Assembly: GCA_029378245.1 (NCBI GenBank)
Contig: JARKIF010000018.1
Span: 744,001-808,000 of the forward strand
Direction of reading: 5' to 3'
Source: Roridomyces roridus
Taxonomy: Eukaryota > Basidiomycota > Agaricomycetes > Agaricales > Mycenaceae
DNA length: 64,000 bases
Part shown: positions 1-11,411 of the stretch, one piece after another
Layout of the letters: each line of letters opens with the position of its first letter
How positions within the stretch are numbered: the first letter of the stretch is position 1
Notes under the pieces: generated by a model
Told to the model about the DNA's origin: nothing
The model's database searches: none
Seen by the model: the letters and a program-made list of their open reading frames with translations, nothing else
Program-made: the position numbers and the translations under genes

Positions 1-679
1 CTGGATTGGTCTGCATGAAGGGGCGTCGTAGGGAGCACGAACGAAATCGATGTAAAGGTAGCGGCGTCTTTGGAAATAGGTGACTCGGTTTACGGCGCGA
101 TGCTTCTTTCAGGTCCGAGCAAGATGCCAATGGTCGGAGAAGCCAACGTGGGAGATTGTAGATTAAAGATGAGTGTTGTATTCCATATGAAATACAAGGC
201 GCACCGTGCAAAATTGCGACGGTCTCAAGCACGATCAATGCCTTTTCTCAGAGTTGAAGCTTTGCCTGAGCTTTCTGTTTCGCGGGTTTCACCGGCCAGG
301 TATTGCGACGGACATAAGGAGTGGCCAGTGCAAGCAGTCGGTCGGACATTCTGTCGTAACAGCGAAAAGTCGGGTCGCGCGTCCTCGGTAGCAATAAACC
401 GCTAGTGGTGGGTTCCCAGGGAAACACCGAAGGGTGACCTCATTGGGATTCGGAAGAAACTCCACGGAATACTCTCTCGTTCTTCACGCTACTACGTACT
501 CTCTTCCGCAAAGTGAATACAAGCAGAATACAAGCAGTACCCAGCGCGTCGAGGACAGCAGTGATTGTGGTGGTTGAGAGCAGAGCGGGATTGCCTAATC
601 GGGTGCGTGGTTGAACGTAAAAAAACTCATGGCCGCGCTAACGAGCTCCTTCAAGACCCCACCCTACTGACGACCCGAA
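1..679. other. No gene recognised, left edge
   Basis: Short open frames here carry no recognisable domain and no paired splice signals that would join them. The last part probably contains the promoter and 5' untranslated region of the channel gene that follows. No repeat or tRNA-like sequence was seen. Confidence 0.4.
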
Positions 680-3600
680 ATGTCATCCATCCAGGAAAAC
701 TGGTACACGACGAGCAATGGCTCCGTTTTCATTCCCTCTGGCACAGAGTCCAGCAGCTCGAAATCCACAAATTCCCTCCCGCTCACGGGCTCTTCGACTG
801 CGTCGTTTTCGACCGTCGTTCCTCCGCCGAGTACCATCTACGGCGAGCTCAGAAAGCCTTACGACCTTTACTATCACCTTTACTGACAACCGTTGTGGAA
901 CCTACGACCACATTCACGTCCCTCGCAGAGTCGGTGGTCATCACCGGCGCGATTTCAGCACAAACATTCCCACCGAGTCGCATAGACTCGCAATCCAATC
1001 CCGTGTGCATTGGATCGGGCACCGACTCGTCTGCCTGACGGGTTGCTTGCCGCCATCATCCTACCCAGCGCAATCGGTTTCTTGATATGGCTCATTTTCG
1101 CCATCCTGCGGCCGCGCTTCCGTCAGATATACGCGTTGCGAGAGTGGTTTGTGGACCAAGAGTGCGTGGCCAACAACTGCCTGTTAGAATTCATTCATTT
1201 GAGCTGACTGCCTGGCAGTTTACGTCCCAAACCCCTCTCCTCGTCCCCACTCGCGTTCCTCAATCCGGACGCACCCATGGTTCCTTCCATTCCCTCCGAC
1301 GTGTCCGAAATGGGTCGTTCCCCCGCCGGAGACGCGGAACTTTTCCCAGCAGACGAGCTGCTCAGCCAGCGGGCTATATGGACGGCACTACTCATCGTAC
1401 TCGGCTGGGCTTTCCTCGGCCTCGCGGGTGCTCTGCCGCTGTACATGGTCTCTCTCCCCTGTCTTGCCAACCTTCCATCCTCCGCCACATTCAGCGGTGC
1501 CTATTCGACTTTGGAAGACCTCAGTTTGATGAGGCTTCTTCGCTCGATCGAAAGCGGCAACTCGACGGTGTCCACGGCCAACCTCTTGCAAATGCGCGAT
1601 GAACTGGAAATTTCAGGCACCAACGATCCACAGCACCTGCGTGTGAGAATCATCGTTCTGACGGTCATCACCCTCGTGCTTGCGCTCCTCCCAGCGTTGT
1701 ACAAGATTATCAGGGAGATCAACAGGCTGATTGCTTACCGGCAGCGGTGGATAGAGCTGCGGTGTGAAGGACAACAGATGGGCTGGCTCAGTGCACGACT
1801 TGCACCGGGCTTTGCTGGATGGGGCGAGCAACGTTTCAAGGATTTCGTTCTCAAGTCCGGCTTGAGCTCCGGGATGAAAAATGGTACCTCGGCCCAGCAG
1901 CAGCCTCGCGAGGATGCCGACCAGGAGGGAGATAAAGATGCACCGCAGATTGACATCACTAACATATATTCAATCTGGTAAGCTGCTCTTCTGTCTCCGT
2001 GTAAATCACTCACTGAATGCTTTCCAGCGATACCCAACGTCTTGCGTTGCTCATTGACGAGCGGGACGAGATTTTGGAGCATCTTGAGATTGCCGAGGCA
2101 AGATATGTGGCTTCGTTCCGTCTTAGCACGCCGGATCCTTCCATCGCCGACTTTGAGCCTCCAGCGCCCGCCGATCCCTCTCGGCCGCACATCAGCCATC
2201 CCCACCCACTGCGCAACACTTCTACCAAGGTGTGTAGGCTTTTTCCACACTTGCTCGTTTACTCACGTGACATTTCCAGCGGCCACGTCGAAAACGCTCA
2301 GTCAACCCAGCTTTTGCTTCTTCATCCCTCGCCCCCATGTCTTTCGTCGCGCCTTCGGTGTACTATAAACTTGACCGCGTACATGGTGTCAGCGGCGGGC
2401 AATTCGGCGCCGATAGCGCCCTGGCGGAAGAAGCTGAGGCTGAGGAGAAGGAGGAGCGGCCTACTCTTGCGCAGACCATCAGCGCGCGAGTCGTCGGGAG
2501 CCGATTCCAGGAGGTGAACCGCAACTCGGCGACGTATGGGCGGTTGCCGCTTGGAAGTCACGTCCGGATTGATCAGTCCGGGGAACTCGGTCCTACTGGC
2601 GCAGACGAGTATGGGTATTTCAGGTTCCCGGATCCGAAAAAGTACGGGCCCAATCACCCTGTTGATTCGACGACGGGGGAAACTGAGGGCGAGGGCGAGA
2701 AGGATGTGGAGTGGGTGGATGTCGACGAGGATCGGCCTGGGGCGGAAGATTCTGTCGACAACAGCCCGGGGCCTTCGTCACCGCGATTCCGGAGGAGACA
2801 GCAGACGACGACGTCGACGATGGTGTCGAGCCCTCTGAAGGCAGACTATGACATGCCGACGTATGGGAGTGCGACCAAACGCGAGACGTTCCCGATGCGG
2901 CGCAGGTCTTCTGGGAACGCGGAGAGCGAGGCACCGCCGCATATGAGGCTGCAATCGCGCGCACCGTTCGTGCGGCCTGGGGATGGCATTGATTTCGAGC
3001 AGCTCGGCGTCGTGTATAGTGATATTACACAGTGGAGGTCGAGGCTCAAGGCGATTAATGCCGAGATCAACGAGGCGCAGACAGAGGGGTATGAGAATAT
3101 TGGGGAGGGTGTGAGGATCAAGGGGTGGTTGATGATTGGGCGGGGCTTGAGGTTCATTGATGGCATGCAGATTATCGAGGGGATGGCCAAGGAGGATATC
3201 CGGTGGGATGTGCTGCAGAATGAACGTAGGCCGCTGGATACCGTGGTGTGGTGGTGTCTGCTTGGACTGGCATCGGTTTTGCTGGCTGCGGGACGTACGT
3301 GGTTTTTGTTCTTCGGCGTCGTCCAGCTTCTTATACGTTTCCAGTTACCGCTGCTGCTGGTCTTTCCTTGACGACAGCTCCTGATGTTGCACATTACCTG
3401 CCCTTCTTGAAGCCCTTGGTTTCCTCGGATACCAACACCATTGCCTCGGGGTTGGCCACTGTTCTGGCACCCGCAGTAGCTGCTACGTTGTTCATCTGCC
3501 TTGCGCTGGGAATTGTGAACAGTGCGTGCCATCCATTCGCTTGGTTTCAATCTGTGCTGATAAGGAGATAGTTGCAGCAACCATCCGGGGCGCCGTTTCG

Positions 3601-4958
3601 GTCTCTGGCGGCCAACTGTTCGTCTTCAAAGCCATGTTTTACATTCTCGCCGCGGTCGTCGGTATCTGGATGGTCACCGTCGGAGCTCTCATCTATACCC
3701 TACAAGCCTTCAATACTGGTTCTTCATTGGACAAGTCGCAGACCGTTGCTGATGGGTCAATATATATGAGCATCTTGGTGCTCAGTGTCGTCTTTACGGC
3801 TGCTGTTATATTCCCCGGGCTTCTTCTTCTTCAGCCCCTGAGGCTTTGGCGTGTGCTTCGCGCAGAAAAACGGGCGCTGACACCACGACAACGGTTTCGA
3901 GGTGGGTTATCCTTGACTATGTGTTATATGGCACTCATGTTTACCGTAGCTGTATACCCTCGCACATATAACCCCGCGTTCGCTACGGGCGCTTGCATCC
4001 TTGCTATCGTATTTGCTTCGACGTTTTCAATCATCTTCCCGCTCATTGCTCCTGCTGTCGTTCTATTGCTATTCCTAACCCTTGTTGGTGCGTCGCAGCC
4101 TTGATTGCTGTGCTCCTCCATTGACTTTCTTCAGCTCATCGTTTCCTCGTTGGATACGTTTATGCTCGAACACATTCGCAAACGGGCGGGCTGCTCCAGA
4201 TATGGCTCATGCGCCGTTTCGGGACGCTCCTCTCCTTCCAGCCCATCCTCCTAGGCCTCATCTTCCTGAGTCGGGAATTCTGGATTGAGGGTGGTGTCTT
4301 GATTGGCACAGGATTCTTCGTCATCCTCTTTGTCGAGATCTACGTCACTCTGCGGACGCGCCTGCCTGGCCGGGGGTCGTTGGCGGCAATCACGCGGGAC
4401 TCGTTGGATTCATTCCAGGCTGCGGCCAAACCGACGAAGAAGAGGACCGTGGATGACGAGACCGCGAGTTTGGTTAGTAGTGGGAGGTTGGGGTCAGGGC
4501 ATCGGCCGAGGAGGTCGATTGCGTCTGTCCTTGAGATGATGAGTGTGACGCTTGCGGTTATGCCGCCGAGGAGGCCTGAGACGATTACGATTCCGCTGAG
4601 TATATTTATTCATTGCTTCGACTGATTCGCTCGACTGACGACGGGATTAGGAACGGAGACGCTTGATGATCTCACGGCGACGGAGCGCGCTGCGCGCACT
4701 CACCCAGATGCTCCACCACATCTGCCGCCGCTGGCCTTTAGCGACCATGCGCAGGAGATGGCGAGCATACTGTATGCTCCCGAGCTAGTTGCCCCTGCAC
4801 CGATCATCTGGCTTCCAAACGACTCTGCGGGTGTTGCTCGTGCGGAAGCAGTTGATTTGGCCAAATACCATAATTTGAAGGCGACGCTTGACGTGCGGAG
4901 TAAGGACGATGTTATGGCTTTGCACCAGCAGCGCCGGACAAGCGGTTCGGGGCGGTGA
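680..4958 (+). CDS. CSC1/OSCA-like (RSN1_7TM, DUF221) stress-gated cation channel
   Basis: Multi-exon gene for a polytopic membrane protein of the calcium-permeable osmosensitive CSC1/OSCA/TMEM63 family, which conducts cations in response to membrane tension or hyperosmotic stress. Near 1040-1150 a first membrane helix is followed by the family-typical LRPRFRQIYALREWFVDQ. After an intron of about 55 bp comes DLRPKPLSSSPLAFLN, a GRSPAGDAELFP segment and the next helices (near 1275-1720). A cytosolic segment with charged insertions follows (2040-3200). The 7TM core lies at 3240-4310 and includes the diagnostic HRFLVGYVYARTHSQTGG loop. The C-terminus (4758-4958) has IIWLPNDSAGVAR, as in fungal CSC1 proteins. 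The start at 680 is the first good ATG, but splicing of the Ser/Thr-rich N-terminus (680-1010) could not be settled. No frameshift was seen once introns are allowed for. Confidence 0.88.
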
Positions 4959-5207
4959 TATGTGGACAATTTGTTTTATAGGATAATTGTAATGTTCTGG
5001 AACGCATATGTAGTGCATATTTACGATTTTTGGTAGTTGCATTTAGAGTTGCTTTTGCAGGCGCGTCGCGTCGCGTAACGCGTCGTCATTGGTTGTCAAG
5101 GGAGCATGTGATCACATTTCAACGCCCCAATTTATTTAGGACAAGGCTTGCGCTTAGACCTCGCATTGTTCTTCTCTCCTGACCACCACCACAAGAAACC
5201 AACCCCA

Positions 5208-5852
5208 ATGGCCGGTTCGTCTCGTCGTCTCTTAGTCCCGGAATACAGCTGAGCCCAGTTCAGGAACCAAACGCGGAGCAGACTCGGATGGCCCCTCGAA
5301 GCGGGCTTCCAAGGTCGCAAAGACCGACGACAAGCCAGCCTCCAAGGCAAAGAAGGGCGGTGCCAAGAAGGGTGCCACCAAGGTGCGTCTTGTCTTGTCC
5401 TCACTTTTGACTGTACTGATATTCTCCACAGGCGATGGCGACGTCTGCATTCAAGAGCAAGGCCTTGCCGTTGCACGTCAACCTCACGCACACGCCGCCC
5501 AGCATCCCTGACGCGGACACTGTGCCCGTCGCCCCTACCGACCCCGGCTTCTTGGGTTCCCTGACGCTCGTCCCATCCGAGTTTAACACCAAGAGTTATG
5601 GGTGGAAGGGGAACAAGCGGTTGACGATTGAGATTGGCGGTGAGGGTGAGGAGAAGGAGAAGGTTACTGTCCAGTTGACGTGCGTTCTCTTGCTTGCTTT
5701 TGGGTGCCTTGACTGAGATTTTGACCAGCATTAATGCGACTGTGATGGGGAGCAAAGGGGCCAAGAAGGGTGACAAGGAGGACGAGGAGGAGAAAGACAA
5801 GGAAGCCGAAGCTGCTGAGGAGGAGGCTGCAGATGCCGGTGACGAAGAGTAA
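5208..5852 (+). CDS. Small highly charged protein, function unknown
   Basis: Four exons join in phase to give a protein of about 160 residues. Introns lie near 5215-5263, 5383-5432 and 5682-5729. The N-terminus is a Lys/Ala/Gly-rich basic tail (GTKRGADSDGPSKRASK, then repeated KKG), the middle is a hydrophobic compact segment (5435-5680) beginning with alternating polar and apolar residues and containing SYGWKGNKRLTIEI, and the C-terminus is a lysine/glutamate-rich acidic tail ending GDEE. The design of basic tail, folded core and acidic tail suggests a nuclear or nucleic-acid-associated protein, but that is inference. I do not recognise the family. It starts about 250 bp after the channel gene on the same strand. 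Confidence 0.75.
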
Positions 5853-7015
5853 ATGCTCTGGATGACGGTGTAACGAACTTTACGATTTCTGGTGTCTTGA
5901 TTATTTGGTCAACTTTTCCGTTCCGTACCACATCCTCACAGAGCGCCGACAGTTGCAGCTCTTCCCTGTCCATCGTCATCTGCTCCTCACACCTCGACGA
6001 GAACTGCGACGGCAAATGACTCTACTGCTTGAATCTCACACGGGGCAGCATCGGACATCGTCTGCTTTGAAACAATGAAAACCCAAAAAACCTCAGCCAG
6101 GAGGAACCCGTTCACACACAGGGAGCCTCTCTTCCCTCCGATCTCTCTCTACTGGTACTGGGAGCCCGTCGGTTGATAGATATAGACGATCCAATACCCT
6201 TTCCCGAAACTCCGTCACTCTGGCGAACCCTCTGCACTCAAGAGTGATGACTCACACGGGCAACATATCCACAAGCGAGGTCCAACTTAGGGGTCAACCC
6301 CTACCTCTTTGTCCAAAGACGAGGTAGCACTCAGCTGAAGGCAGACGATTTTGCAACTGGGCCAAAGTCAAGGTAGAAACTGGGATGTGACTTGCTCCAG
6401 GCTGAATCCCTGATGCTTTGAAGCAAGTCTTTGTTCTTTGAGATCTAGACTCGGATTATTCGCTGCGCGTCAACCGCCAAGCCCCATTGAGCTTGCGATT
6501 CGTGATGCGCGATTCGGAGTTAACCTTCCATCACAGGCGGTGATCCTAAACTCGGGCCTCGACCACCACACGATTCCACAGGTGGCAGCGTCTCTCTCTT
6601 TCCATGCTCGCGCTTTACAATTCGCCAGGAGTCGGTCGGCAGGTGAGAGGACCAATGCCATCCTCCGTCTGCGCCACCGTTTAATGGGAAATCGCGTTAC
6701 TTACAGCCCGCTCCAACGGGAGAATCAAGGAGAATGACCGACTATGTATATGAACATGCGACATTTCTTGCGCCGATCACCCATTGGCTGGTTCAATCAG
6801 TCTCAGTCATCTGGCTGAATCATCCGTTGATCCCAAATTGCGGAAGCCCGCCTTGGCTCTGCGCCATTATTTGAACCATTCAGAAGCGAGTCTTAGTGAG
6901 GGCTTACTCAGAAATCAGGCAAGGACTGGAATACCGCTCGAGAAATTTATTTAATGGGTTCGGCAACTCGTCTTTTTCTTCAACATCCTCACAGCTCCCC
7001 GTCGACCTTAACACC
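5853..7015. other. Intergenic, includes the SDR promoter region
   Basis: No convincing coding sequence; the 99-codon frame at 6438-6737 has no recognisable features. The last 250 bp share motifs with the region upstream of the second SDR copy near 33.4 kb, including GGAAGCCCGCC followed by a short A/T-rich TTTAATGG or TTAAATAC box, so part of the promoter appears duplicated with the gene. Confidence 0.45.
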
Positions 7016-7873
7016 ATGTCTCCTCTGATCGCATTCATCATCGGATCCGGTCCCAACATCGGCAAGCATACCGCCGTTGCCCTCAAAGCCAAGGGCTACC
7101 AAGTGGCAATTGGTTCCCGCAAACCCGTCGTAGAAGAAGTAAAGAAGGACGGCTATTTACCCGTCGCTCTGGACATTACGCGCCCGGAGACGATCAAGGA
7201 AGCGTTTGCGTCCGTCAACAAGGAGCTCGGACCACCCAGCGTTGTAATTTTCAACGGTAGGCGTTACTATGCGCTCCTCAACATGTGGAGAATTAACTCT
7301 TGATACAGGAAGTGTTTATTCACCCCCGCCCAATCGCGACGACCCGCTATCTACCCCTCTGGACAAGTTCACAGAGATGTCTGCCGTTGCGGTCTCCGCG
7401 TTCGCTGCTGCTAAAGAGGCCGTCGCGGCATTCCGCGCCGAGGCGAACAAGGACGCGTTGAAGACTTTCATCATTACGGGAGGCCCTCTACCCTGGACAC
7501 CACTCTGGATGACATCGTTCTTGGCCGGGACGTTGCAGAAGACGAACGAGTGGAGGATGGTTGAATTGCTCGCTGCCGCGTATTCCAAGGAAAACTTTCG
7601 GTATGTTTGAATAGTGGAATGTTGACTTTCGGCACTGAATCTTGACACAGGTTCTACTTTGCTTCACTGGTACACGCCGAGACTGGCGGGGTGATCGATC
7701 CATTCTCGGAATTCTGGACCAGTGGCCCGCAGCATGCCAAAGTCTACATTGACTTGGTTACTCGGCCAGACCAGGCGGAATGGGATTATAGGTGCGTCGG
7801 TTAGCTTGCTCGAAACGATTACTCGACTTCAGTTAGATTCAACTTGAAAGCCGAGGAGTGGAAGAAGGCGTGA
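7016..7873 (+). CDS. Atypical short-chain dehydrogenase (SDR), copy 1
   Basis: NAD(P)-binding Rossmann protein of about 230 residues, probably a cytosolic oxidoreductase or SDR-like binding protein. Residues 1-20 hold a first beta strand and a glycine-rich nucleotide loop, IIGSGPNIG, followed by KAKGYQVAIGSRKP. An LDITRPETIKEAF segment and VVIFNG match the SDR NNAG-strand region. Introns lie near 7257-7309, 7602-7650 and 7792-7836; the last acceptor must be TTAG at 7836, because using the upstream CAG gives an immediate stop. The classical YxxxK catalytic pair is not visible where expected, so activity is uncertain. A close paralog lies in inverted orientation at 32470-33337 with the same intron positions. 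The start at 7016 follows an ACACC context. Confidence 0.85.
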
Positions 7874-8371
7874 GCGTTTGAACAGATTCGCAGAGGAAAT
7901 TTGGTGAAATACAGCTACAGGAAGGATCCGTTCGTGTATATATATGTTGTGGTACCGCACAAGTTGGCTAGCACAAGCAGTCCTTACGGGAATGTAAGTG
8001 CCCCTCATCTTCTCAATTCTTGTACGCATCCCTACATCATGATTTAACCCGTTAAAACTCGGAATAAGCCCACACCCAAGCCACTCAAAACTCACCCGCA
8101 TCGGGCCTGCGATTTGTGATCTGGCGATGCGTTTGACAGGTGACGTGATGTAAACAGCTCTCGGCATCAATCCGGCATGTTGGTTTTTTAATCAAACTCC
8201 GACCTCGCACCACTCCCACTTTCAGATATCCGAGCAGCGTACAAAATTGAAACCGGAAAATCATTGAAGCGTCGAGCAGGGAAGTACATTTTTTGTGCTT
8301 ATTTTCGGGTATTCAACGAGGAAATTGGAAATTGAACATTCACTTTGAATGTTGAACGCTGAATCGCGCGG
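7874..8371. other. Intergenic, no gene recognised
   Basis: Contains the 3' flank of the SDR gene. The sequence turns A/T-rich near 8200-8350. No domain-bearing frame or repeat was identified. Confidence 0.4.
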
Positions 8372-8920
8372 TCACTTGGATGCGCCCCGCGTCAACGACG
8401 GAGAGGATGCTGTCGTGGGCAATGTATTATCAATCCTGGGTCCGCGAGTCGACAACAAAAAACGTACCTCTGGGTCGTTGAGCGGAATCGGGTCATTGTG
8501 ATTGCCTGGTGCGTTTCGGTACACGTGGGCGAAACCTGCTTGCGGACAATTCCCGGCTGCCCCCCGCCAGTCCATCTGGCAATGGCGTCCGTACTTTTGG
8601 ACTCCACTGTAGGATCTGCGTCTGCAAGGCTGCTCATTCTTTGCCCGCACTACCCAGTCCTCGTACCGCAGCGGGAGTTGAGGCTGGTCTATCCGGATTT
8701 GCGGGTTATGCAGCTGCTGAATTCGGGCCAGCTCTACTGCACTCATCACCATATCGCGGTACGTGCCGTACTCCAGAAGCATTTGCTCTTTGAAAGGACA
8801 CTCGACGATCCGTCCTTGGGTCGAGAAGGCCACCGCCGGTGTTGCCGTGCCTTGCACCCACAAGCGGCCTGAGGTCGCACCACATGCGAACCCTTTGACG
8901 AGTATATCTCGATGACACAT
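8372..8920 (-). CDS. Six-cysteine small protein, family unrecognised (copy A)
   Basis: ATG at 8920 opens a frame beginning MCHRDILVKGFACGATSG. Six cysteines are spaced C-x10-C near the N-terminus, one about 27 residues later, then after about 57 residues C-x14-C-x10-C (QPC, GRHC, GNC). This matches gene 10435-10920 in order, spacing and flanking residues (YRD, RYE.W, DW). No signal peptide or membrane helix is visible. The cysteine pattern suggests metal binding or a disulfide scaffold, but the function is unknown. A GTACGT donor near 8473 lies where copy B also has a donor, so the real last exon may lie elsewhere and the end at 8372 is only the end of the open frame. It is transcribed in the same direction as the kinase-like gene at 9324-10318. 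Confidence 0.65.
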   Translation of the reverse strand: MCHRDILVKGFACGATSGRLWVQGTATPAVAFSTQGRIVECPFKEQMLLEYGTYRDMVMSAVELARIQQLHNPQIRIDQPQLPLRYEDWVVRAKNEQPCRRRSYSGVQKYGRHCQMDWRGAAGNCPQAGFAHVYRNAPGNHNDPIPLNDPEVRFLLSTRGPRIDNTLPTTASSPSLTRGASK

Positions 8921-9323
8921 TGGTCGGGACGGCGGTACTAGTGAGGTGGGGTGGGGTGGAGGTCAAGACGAGAGGTGGGTCCCATCAAAGTTCCACCGCT
9001 CAGCCCTTTTTGTGGCTCTTTGTGACCAAATATAGCGGCCCGGTGAACGGCGGAGTCGACGAATCGGCGGAAGACTGGGGCTAATCGCTGAGTGAGTCAG
9101 GTTTGAGATCGTTGAGATCATTTTTCTTCTCACCATCTCCGGGCGGCCACAGCACGCGCACGATACTACTAGTCCCGTCGGATCCGAGCGCGGAACCTAT
9201 TAATTCTTATCACCAGGCGAGTGAGTCAGAGACGGAAGACCTTGTATTGAAAGCAGAAATTCATACAACATTACATATACTTGGCAGCGATACAACAGCG
9301 ACAGGACAGAGGGGACTAGAATT
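8921..9323. other. Intergenic between six-Cys copy A and the kinase-like gene
   Basis: It should hold the promoter of the minus-strand gene ending at 8920 and the 3' end of the kinase-like gene. No further coding signal was seen. Confidence 0.4.
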
Positions 9324-10318
9324 TCATTCTGCGTTCATCTCAGGGTTGTCCTGGGGAAGCATGAGCGCCAGGGAAGTGTGAACAAGATATGCACTCACTG
9401 CAAACCACGCCTCGCGCGCACGGTTAAGTGCCTCGAGCAAATCAGCGCCCGAAGCATATCGGGCGTCGAGGCACTTGTACAAAACCTCGTCAAAGTGATG
9501 CTGAAGCTCCGGAACTTCCGCCAACGTTTCGAAGTCCCCGCTCCCGTATTTGTCCCAGATGCTCTGGATTATATCGTAGGATGGTAGGAGGTCGGGGCAC
9601 CATTGAAAGCGATAGGTGAACAGGGCAAAGAGCATCACCCCGAATGCGAAGATATCGACGTAGGTTGGGGGGCTGCCGAAGTAGCCATCTGGGGCCTCGA
9701 ACACGGGAGGCGGACTGGTCATCCATTTATGCAGTGGCGCGGGGTCGAAAACAGAGAAGGCGAAGTCGCACAAAACGACGTTGAGGTCATCGGTAACCAG
9801 TACATTGCGGAAATGGGCATCTGCCCACACGATGGAACGGGCATGAAGCTCGGCGAGCCCTTCGGCGATCTGCATGGCCCATTTGAGTCGAAGACTCAGC
9901 GGTAGGTCCTTGTGCTCCGCTAGGTAGACCCACAGGTCACCTTTGGGTTGGTAGTCGAGCTCCAGATACCCATTACGCGTTCCGAAATAGTTCAGAATCC
10001 TCTCGTGGTGACCCACGGTCTTGTACACCTTCTCTTCGATGTCGGATACGACTTTGAGCCAACGACCTGGTACAAGGATTGTTATGAGTATGAATCCTTG
10101 CTGCTGCTAAAAGGCATACCCGTCAATTTATCGCGGTGCCCCAGGTCGTCCCCGTGGTACTGGTGGGGTACAGGCGTGAATCCGTCACTACCCGAGTCGG
10201 AGTCGAAACTGACAGCCGGACACGCGTTGAGGTTCCAAGGGGTTTCACTGAGTTTTTCAGTCGATTCGGGGGACCCGGACGCCGCTGGGAGCTCAATGTC
10301 TGCGTTGTGGGTGTTCAT
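9324..10318 (-). CDS. Protein-kinase-like protein without a recognisable N-lobe
   Basis: Three exons join in phase: 10318 to about 10113, then about 10063 to 9405, then a short last exon (DNPEMNAE). The kinase homology begins at the C-helix (IEEKVYKTVGHHERILNY) and continues through GYLELDYQPKGDLWVYL, a catalytic-loop-like VWADAHFRNVLV and a metal-loop-like VVLCDFAFS. The C-lobe contains DIFAFGVMLFAL. The catalytic Asp, the Asn and the DF aspartate are present. DFG is DFA, HRD is WAD, and no glycine loop or VAIK lysine appears in the about 67-residue acidic leader. It is therefore either a pseudokinase or a member of a divergent fungal kinase-like family. An in-frame ATG at 10387 is an alternative start only 47 bp from the divergent gene at 10435. 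Confidence 0.72.
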
Positions 10319-10434
10319 GACAAGAGTGGACAAACAACTGACAAACAAATGCGCAATAAAGGTCTCTTTGATGGGATGGACCCACATCGAGCATCTTGTT
10401 TCTTACGTTCATCCTCTCCTTCGTCCAAGGTCTA

Positions 10435-10920
10435 ATGTGCTGGCGTGACGTCTTCCAGAAGGGGTATACCTGCGGGGCAACTACGGGGCACATGATGCTT
10501 GTTGGACCTCAGGGTCAACAGATCGCTCAACCAGTGGCGGCCAACTCCGTGAGGGAACCACGGAGGATGTGCCAATTCAAAAGAGCAATGATGGCTCAGT
10601 ACACCCCGTACCGCGATGGTGTGCTAGAGCTACAGCGCCAGGCGAGGGAGCAGCAAGAGAGATATCCCCACCACTTCATCCCCATTCCGCAGGACCCCGT
10701 GCGTTACGAGCAGTGGCTGGCCCAAAATCACCAACAGCCATGCATCACCAGAATCTGCGCTGGATATATCAAGCACGAGCGCCACTGCGTGTTGGATTGG
10801 AAGGCGCGCGTGGATCAGTGCATGATGCATGGACAAGCCCACAAATATGAAGGTGCTCCCGGAGACTCCGTTGCTATCCCATACAACCACCCCGACGTGA
10901 GTCTCCGACTACGATTCTAG
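10435..10920 (+). CDS. Six-cysteine small protein, family unrecognised (copy B)
   Basis: ATG at 10435 begins MCWRDVFQKGYTCGATTG, aligning exactly with the start of copy A at 8920 and fixing the start codon. The conserved cysteines follow the same C-x10-C ... C-x14-C-x10-C plan (QPC, ERHC, DQC), with one extra cysteine (ITRIC). A GTGAGT donor after NHPD near 10896 suggests that the frame end at 10920 lies inside an intron, so the last exon is unresolved. Its start is divergent from the kinase-like gene with about 50-115 bp between the ATGs, so the two probably share a promoter. I do not recognise the family and cannot assign a function. Confidence 0.65.
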   Translation: MCWRDVFQKGYTCGATTGHMMLVGPQGQQIAQPVAANSVREPRRMCQFKRAMMAQYTPYRDGVLELQRQAREQQERYPHHFIPIPQDPVRYEQWLAQNHQQPCITRICAGYIKHERHCVLDWKARVDQCMMHGQAHKYEGAPGDSVAIPYNHPDVSLRLRF

Positions 10921-11411
10921 CAATATCCCAGCTGACTCGGACGATGTCCATCAACAGCATCCCCGCTTTCACTGACCAACTGCTGTTGATCGCGCGTACA
11001 GTCCGGATTGTTTCCCGTTAAATACTTATGCGTCTTGAAACCTCTGTAAAGCCCTTTTGATATCGATTTTGTGTTATTGGAAGCGAAGCCCTACTCATGG
11101 CTGGCCAACTAGTGCATGTGCCCCTGTCCGCTCGAATGATCGAAGTTGACGTCAGATCTTATCTCCCTTCTTCACAGGCTGTCTATCTTGTCGATCCTGA
11201 CATCTGATAATTATGTTAAGAACCAGGTTGGGCTCTGCGAAAGTTGCCCGTTGTCGTGCTCTTCTGTCTCTTTCCACGCGGCGATTTTTTCCTTTCTTTC
11301 TTTTTTCGCTTGGTACGGCCATTGACAAACTTCAGTCGATTTCGGTTACAGTTTTTGGCATACAATCCTAGTTGTAAGGATTCAGAACTACATACATGTA
11401 ACATAATCAAC
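10921..11411. other. Intergenic, no gene recognised
   Basis: 3' flanks of two converging genes. A pyrimidine-rich stretch lies at 11270-11310. No coding or repeat signal was seen. Confidence 0.4.

Noticed and set aside
565..1038. 157-codon plus-strand frame
   Set aside because: Mostly out of frame with the channel exons. Part of it (about 880-1030) may be N-terminal coding sequence of the channel, but it is not a separate gene.
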